Shown one piece after another: positions 60,164-64,000 of a stretch of DNA of 64,000 nt. The notes beneath the pieces were generated by a model that was given only the letters and a program-made list of their open reading frames with translations, was not told the origin of the DNA and did not search any database. The first letter of the stretch is position 1, and each line of letters opens with the position of its first letter. Both the position numbers and the translations under genes were made by a program. Location of the stretch: assembly GCA_017558145.1 (NCBI GenBank), contig JAFYWF010000076.1:1-64000 (forward strand). The letters are read 5' to 3'. This DNA is from Lachnospiraceae bacterium. Lineage in GTDB: Bacteria > Bacillota > Clostridia > Lachnospirales > Lachnospiraceae.

Positions 60164-61246
60164 ATGAAATTAAATATTTGTTGTATTCCTGGAGACGGAA
60201 TTGGACCTGAAATTGTAAGAGAAGCAAAGAAAGTGTTGGAAAAAGTTGCAGATAAGTATGGTCACGAAATGAACTTTACAGATATTTTAATGGGAGGAGC
60301 ATCTATTGATGTTCATGGAGTTCCGTTAACAGATGAAGCAATTGCAATTGCAAAAGCGAGCGATGCTGTTCTTATGGGATCTATTGGAGGAGACACAAAC
60401 ATTTCCCCATGGTATAAATTGGAACCATCATTAAGACCGGAAGCTGGACTTTTAAAGATTCGTAAGTCTCTTAATTTATTTGCAAATTTACGTCCTGCGG
60501 TTCTTTATCCACAGTTATCAGGAGCTTGTCCATTAAAAGAAGAAATCAGTGAAAAAGGCTTTGATATGTTAATTATGAGAGAATTAACAGGAGGTCTTTA
60601 CTTTGGGGAAAGAAAAACGATTGAAGAAAACGGTATGTTAAAAGCCATTGATACTTTAACTTATACGGAAGAAGAAATTAGAAGAATTGCTATCAAAGGG
60701 TTTGATATTGCTAGAAAGAGAAAAAATAAAGTAACTTCTGTAGATAAAGCTAATGTATTAGACTCTTCCAGACTTTGGAGAAAAGTAGTGAATGAAGTAG
60801 CGAAAAATTATCCGGATGTTACATTGGAACACATGTTAGTTGATAACTGTGCGATGCAATTAGTCAAAGATCCGGCACAGTTTGATGTTATTTTAACAGA
60901 AAATATGTTTGGTGATATTCTTTCAGATGAAGCGAGTATGGTAACAGGTTCTATTGGTATGTTATCTTCTGCAAGTTTAAATGATTCCAAATTCGGGCTT
61001 TATGAACCAAGTCATGGTTCTGCACCGGACATTGCAGGAAAAGACGTTGCAAATCCAATTGCAACTATCCTTTCTGCAGCTATGATGTTACGTTTCACAT
61101 TTGATTTAGATGAAGAAGCAACAGCTATTGAAAAGGCGGTAGAAGCTGTATTAGATAAAAATTATCGAACAGGTGATATTATGAGTGCAGGATGTACTCA
61201 GGTTGGATGTACACAGATGGGGGATTTATTAGCAGCTGAAATTTAA
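60164..61246 (+). CDS. leuB: 3-isopropylmalate dehydrogenase
   Basis: 360 residues. [37 protein letters not shown], the catalytic Lys/Tyr region and [22 protein letters not shown] are typical, with [20 protein letters not shown]. It oxidises 3-isopropylmalate with NAD+ in leucine synthesis. AAAAGGAGATAGG precedes ATG. leuA, leuC and leuD are not in the window. The next gene, ilvD, is about 165 nt away. Confidence 0.97.
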   Translation: MKLNICCIPGDGIGPEIVREAKKVLEKVADKYGHEMNFTDILMGGASIDVHGVPLTDEAIAIAKASDAVLMGSIGGDTNISPWYKLEPSLRPEAGLLKIRKSLNLFANLRPAVLYPQLSGACPLKEEISEKGFDMLIMRELTGGLYFGERKTIEENGMLKAIDTLTYTEEEIRRIAIKGFDIARKRKNKVTSVDKANVLDSSRLWRKVVNEVAKNYPDVTLEHMLVDNCAMQLVKDPAQFDVILTENMFGDILSDEASMVTGSIGMLSSASLNDSKFGLYEPSHGSAPDIAGKDVANPIATILSAAMMLRFTFDLDEEATAIEKAVEAVLDKNYRTGDIMSAGCTQVGCTQMGDLLAAEI

Positions 61247-61287
61247 TGAATAGAATATTCCTTTGGACATTTTGCTACGTTAAAGGG

Positions 61288-61316
61288 TTGAATTTATAAT
61301 AAATAGTTGGTAAAAT
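61288..61316 (+). promoter_or_regulatory. Candidate promoter of ilvD
   Basis: TTGAAT at 61288-61293 and TAAAAT at 61311-61316 with a 17-bp spacer, about 100 nt upstream of ilvD. Confidence 0.5.
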
Positions 61317-61413
61317 ATCACTATTCGGGCTAAGAAAAAATGAGCCATCAAGTGTTGAATAGAATCGACATTATAGAAAGAGTGAAGTCGAAAGATAAAG
61401 AGGAGTGCTGATT

Positions 61414-63081
61414 ATGAGAAGTGATTCAGTAAATAAGGGTGCACAGCAGGCACCACACAGATCCCTGTTTAATGCATTGGGATACACAAAAGAAGAAATG
61501 GAAAGACCATTAATTGGTATCGTAAGTTCTTACAATGAAATCGTACCTGGTCATATGAATTTAGATAAGATTGCCAATGCTGTTAAAATGGGTGTTGCTA
61601 TGGCTGGTGGAACCCCTATTATGTTCCCGGCAATTGCAGTATGCGATGGAATTGCAATGGGACATGTGGGAATGAAATATTCCTTAGTTACTAGAGACTT
61701 AATTGCAGATAGTACAGAATGTATGGCTATGGCTCATGGGTTGGATGCCTTGGTTTGTATTCCAAACTGTGATAAGAATGTTCCTGGTCTTTTAATGGCG
61801 GCAGCAAGATTGAATATTCCTACGATTTTTGTTTCCGGTGGACCTATGCTTGCAGGTAGAGTAAAAGGATGTAAGACAAGTCTTTCAAGTTTATTTGAAG
61901 CAGTAGGATCTCATGCGGCAGGAACTATGTCAGATGCTGATTTATTGGAATTAGAAGAAAAAGCATGTCCAACCTGTGGTTCTTGTTCCGGTATGTATAC
62001 AGCGAATTCTATGAACTGCTTAACAGAAGCAATTGGTATGGGATTACAGGGGAATGGAACTATCCCAGCGGTATATTCTGAACGTATTCGTCTTGCAAAA
62101 CATGCAGGTATGAAGATTATGGAACTTTTGGAAAAAAATATTCGTCCAAGAGATATTATGACAGAAAAAGCATTTTATAATGCTTTAGCAGTAGATATGG
62201 CGTTGGGTTGTTCAACAAACTCCATGCTTCATTTACCAGCAATTGCTCATGAAGCAGGTGTAGATTTGAACTTAGACATTGCCAATGAAATTAGTGCGAA
62301 AACACCAAACCTTTGTCATCTTGCACCAGCAGGACATACCTACATGGAAGATTTGAACGAAGCCGGTGGTGTATATGCTGTAATGAATGAATTAAATAAG
62401 AAAAATCTATTATATACAGATTTGATTACATGTACAGGCAAAACAGTGGCTGAAAATATTGCAGGATGTGTTAACACGAATCCTGAAGTTATTCGTCCTA
62501 TCGAAAATCCATACAGTGAAGTAGGGGGAATTGCAGTATTAAAAGGTAATATAGCACCTGACTCCTGTGTAGTAAAACGTTCTGCAGTAGTAGAAGAAAT
62601 GTTAGTACATGAAGGACCTGCAAGAGTATTTGATTGCGAAGATGATGCCATTGTTGCAATTAAGAGTGGTAAGATTGTTAGTGGAGATGTAGTAGTTATC
62701 CGTTATGAAGGTCCAAAAGGTGGTCCTGGTATGAGAGAAATGTTGAATCCTACTTCTGCTATTGCAGGGATGGGACTCGGTTCTAGCGTTGCTTTGATTA
62801 CAGACGGCCGTTTCTCCGGAGCAAGTAGAGGAGCTTCTATTGGACATGTTTCACCGGAAGCTGCTGTAGGTGGACCGATTGCATTTATCGAAGAAGGCGA
62901 TATTATTAAAATTGATATCCCGGCTAATACGATTAATGTAGATGTTAGTGATGAAGTGATGAAAGAAAGAGCTGCAAAATGGCAGCCAAGAGAACCTAAG
63001 ATTAAAACAGGATACCTTGCAAGATATATGGCACAGGTAACCAGTGGAAATACAGGAGCCGTATTAAAGGCACCAAAATAA
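61414..63081 (+). CDS. ilvD: Dihydroxy-acid dehydratase
   Basis: 555 residues. The Fe-S ligands are in PNCDKNVPG (Cys near 122) and [19 protein letters not shown] (near 192). [20 protein letters not shown] and [26 protein letters not shown] complete the family pattern. It converts dihydroxy acids to 2-keto acids in Ile/Val synthesis and feeds leucine synthesis with 2-ketoisovalerate. Start ATG 61414 follows GAGGAG. ilvB starts 32 nt later. Confidence 0.97.
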   Translation: MRSDSVNKGAQQAPHRSLFNALGYTKEEMERPLIGIVSSYNEIVPGHMNLDKIANAVKMGVAMAGGTPIMFPAIAVCDGIAMGHVGMKYSLVTRDLIADSTECMAMAHGLDALVCIPNCDKNVPGLLMAAARLNIPTIFVSGGPMLAGRVKGCKTSLSSLFEAVGSHAAGTMSDADLLELEEKACPTCGSCSGMYTANSMNCLTEAIGMGLQGNGTIPAVYSERIRLAKHAGMKIMELLEKNIRPRDIMTEKAFYNALAVDMALGCSTNSMLHLPAIAHEAGVDLNLDIANEISAKTPNLCHLAPAGHTYMEDLNEAGGVYAVMNELNKKNLLYTDLITCTGKTVAENIAGCVNTNPEVIRPIENPYSEVGGIAVLKGNIAPDSCVVKRSAVVEEMLVHEGPARVFDCEDDAIVAIKSGKIVSGDVVVIRYEGPKGGPGMREMLNPTSAIAGMGLGSSVALITDGRFSGASRGASIGHVSPEAAVGGPIAFIEEGDIIKIDIPANTINVDVSDEVMKERAAKWQPREPKIKTGYLARYMAQVTSGNTGAVLKAPK

Positions 63082-63113
63082 GTAGAAAATACCGTAAGAG
63101 AGGATGCAATCAT

Positions 63114-64000
63114 ATGCAATTAACAGGAGCAGAAATCGTAATTGAATGTTTAAAAGAACAGGGGGTAGACACTGTTTTTGGATATCCGGGAGGAACTATT
63201 TTAAACGTTTACGATGCTTTATATAAACATCAGGATGAAATTTTTCATATTTTAACAAGTCATGAACAAGGAGCTGCTCATGCGGCTGATGGTTATGCAC
63301 GTGCTACAGGAAAGGTAGGAGTATGTATGGCTACCAGTGGACCAGGTGCAACCAATCTTGTTACAGGAATTGCAACAGCATTTATGGATTCCATTCCTAT
63401 GGTTGCTATTACTGCAAACGTAAATTTGCCATTGCTTGGAAAAGATAGTTTCCAAGAGGTAGATATTGCCGGTGTAACTATGCCTATTACAAAACACGGT
63501 TTTATTGTTAAAGATGTTAATGAATTAGCATCTACAATTAGAAAAGCATTTAAAATTGCTAAATCCGGTAGACCGGGACCTGTATTAGTGGATATTACAA
63601 AAGATGTAACTGCGAATTTATGTGAGTTTGAAAAGAAAGCTCCGGCACCGGTTGAAAAGAAGAATAAATTCACAGAAGAAGAAATCAAAAAAGCCATTGA
63701 ATTAATTCAGAATTCTAAAAAGCCATTTATCTACGTAGGTGGTGGTGCAGTAGCCAGTGAAGCTTATGAAGAAGTAAGAGTTTTTGCAAAAAAAATTCAG
63801 GCACCTGTTTGTGATACATTAATGGCAAAAGGTGTATTTGATGGTTACGATGATTTATATACCGGAATGATTGGTATGCATGGTACAAAGACTTCTAACT
63901 TTGGAGTAAGTCAGTGTGATTTATTAATTGCCATGGGTGCAAGATTTTCAGATCGTGTTGTAGGTAATCCTAAGAAATTTGCCAGTGATGCTAAAATTTT
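63114..64000 (+). CDS. ilvB: Acetolactate synthase large subunit, 3' truncated by the window edge
   Basis: Frame from ATG 63114 is open to the last base (about 295 codons). QLTGAEIVIECLKEQGVDTVFGYPGGTILNVYDAL, then SHEQGAAHAADGYARATGKVGVCMATSGPGATNLVTGIATAFMDSIPMVAITANV are the TPP-enzyme PYR domain with catalytic Glu (HEQGAAH). The central domain (KPFIYVGGGAVASEAYEE) begins. It makes 2-acetolactate for Val/Leu. AGAGGATG lies upstream. The PP domain and any ilvN lie beyond the window. Confidence 0.96.
   Translation, partial: MQLTGAEIVIECLKEQGVDTVFGYPGGTILNVYDALYKHQDEIFHILTSHEQGAAHAADGYARATGKVGVCMATSGPGATNLVTGIATAFMDSIPMVAITANVNLPLLGKDSFQEVDIAGVTMPITKHGFIVKDVNELASTIRKAFKIAKSGRPGPVLVDITKDVTANLCEFEKKAPAPVEKKNKFTEEEIKKAIELIQNSKKPFIYVGGGAVASEAYEEVRVFAKKIQAPVCDTLMAKGVFDGYDDLYTGMIGMHGTKTSNFGVSQCDLLIAMGARFSDRVVGNPKKFASDAKI

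Noticed and set aside
1-64000. CRISPR array, tRNA or rRNA genes
   Set aside because: No regularly spaced repeats of suitable length and no cloverleaf or rRNA-like sequence found in the intergenic regions.

Overview
The window is AT-rich and codes densely, mostly on the plus strand, with A+G-rich ribosome binding sites. It looks like an anaerobic, endospore-forming, low-GC Gram-positive (Clostridia, most likely Lachnospiraceae). Support: the cotJABC spore-coat operon, a monomeric [FeFe]-hydrogenase of group B type, a RACo-like ferredoxin/ASKHA protein, a YlxM-Ffh-RpsP-KhpA-RimM-TrmD-RplS chromosomal order, paired small SipS-type signal peptidases around rbgA, and an HD-GYP protein. The genus cannot be fixed from the sequence alone.

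Layout. (1) 1-9.9 kb: the 3' part of an EF-G-like GTPase with a terminator, then from one good promoter a run of five genes: RACo-like protein, Cache/HD-GYP protein, family-2 glycosyltransferase, FAD amine-oxidase-like protein and a GT-C type membrane glycosyltransferase. (2) 9.9-29.4 kb: a block that behaves like an integrated mobile element. It is bounded by an exact 20-bp direct repeat, has short repeats just inside both ends that resemble integrase arm sites, and has a truncated tyrosine recombinase next to the right end. Its cargo is a DUF3791/DUF3990 (ADP-ribosyltransferase-like) module, a lipoprotein, a ROK kinase, a YesMN-type two-component system with two solute-binding lipoproteins, a sugar ABC permease pair, a Gfo/Idh/MocA oxidoreductase, a GH29 alpha-L-fucosidase, an acyltransferase-like protein, a chemoreceptor, an RmlD-like reductase and a DUF932 protein. 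(3) 29.4-39.2 kb: housekeeping ylxM-ffh-rpsP-khpA-rimM-trmD-rplS-lepB-rbgA-lepB-rnhB, then a YlqG/YlqH-like pair and yraN. (4) 39.3-48.5 kb: a VanRS-like two-component system, prs (minus strand), a DUF512 radical-SAM-like protein, der, plsY and gpsA. (5) 48.5-56.5 kb: a dUTPase-like protein, cotJABC, a zinc-ribbon/C-type-lectin membrane protein, [FeFe]-hydrogenase, gltX and a UvrD-type helicase. (6) 56.6-59.9 kb, minus strand: HAD phosphatase, GltS-like symporter and PlsC-like acyltransferase. (7) 60.2-64 kb: leuB, ilvD and the 5' part of ilvB (branched-chain amino-acid synthesis), running off the window.

The most interesting region is 9.9-29.4 kb. Joining the outer flanks at the repeat recreates a perfect 9-bp-arm palindrome (GGTGTCAAG, 8-bp spacer AAAAAATA, CTTGACACC). 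That is the form expected of an original attB core, and it lies over the -35 box of the ylxM-ffh promoter. The element appears to have delivered a complete sensing, uptake and cytoplasmic cleavage pathway for fucosylated glycans, and its integrase has since decayed.
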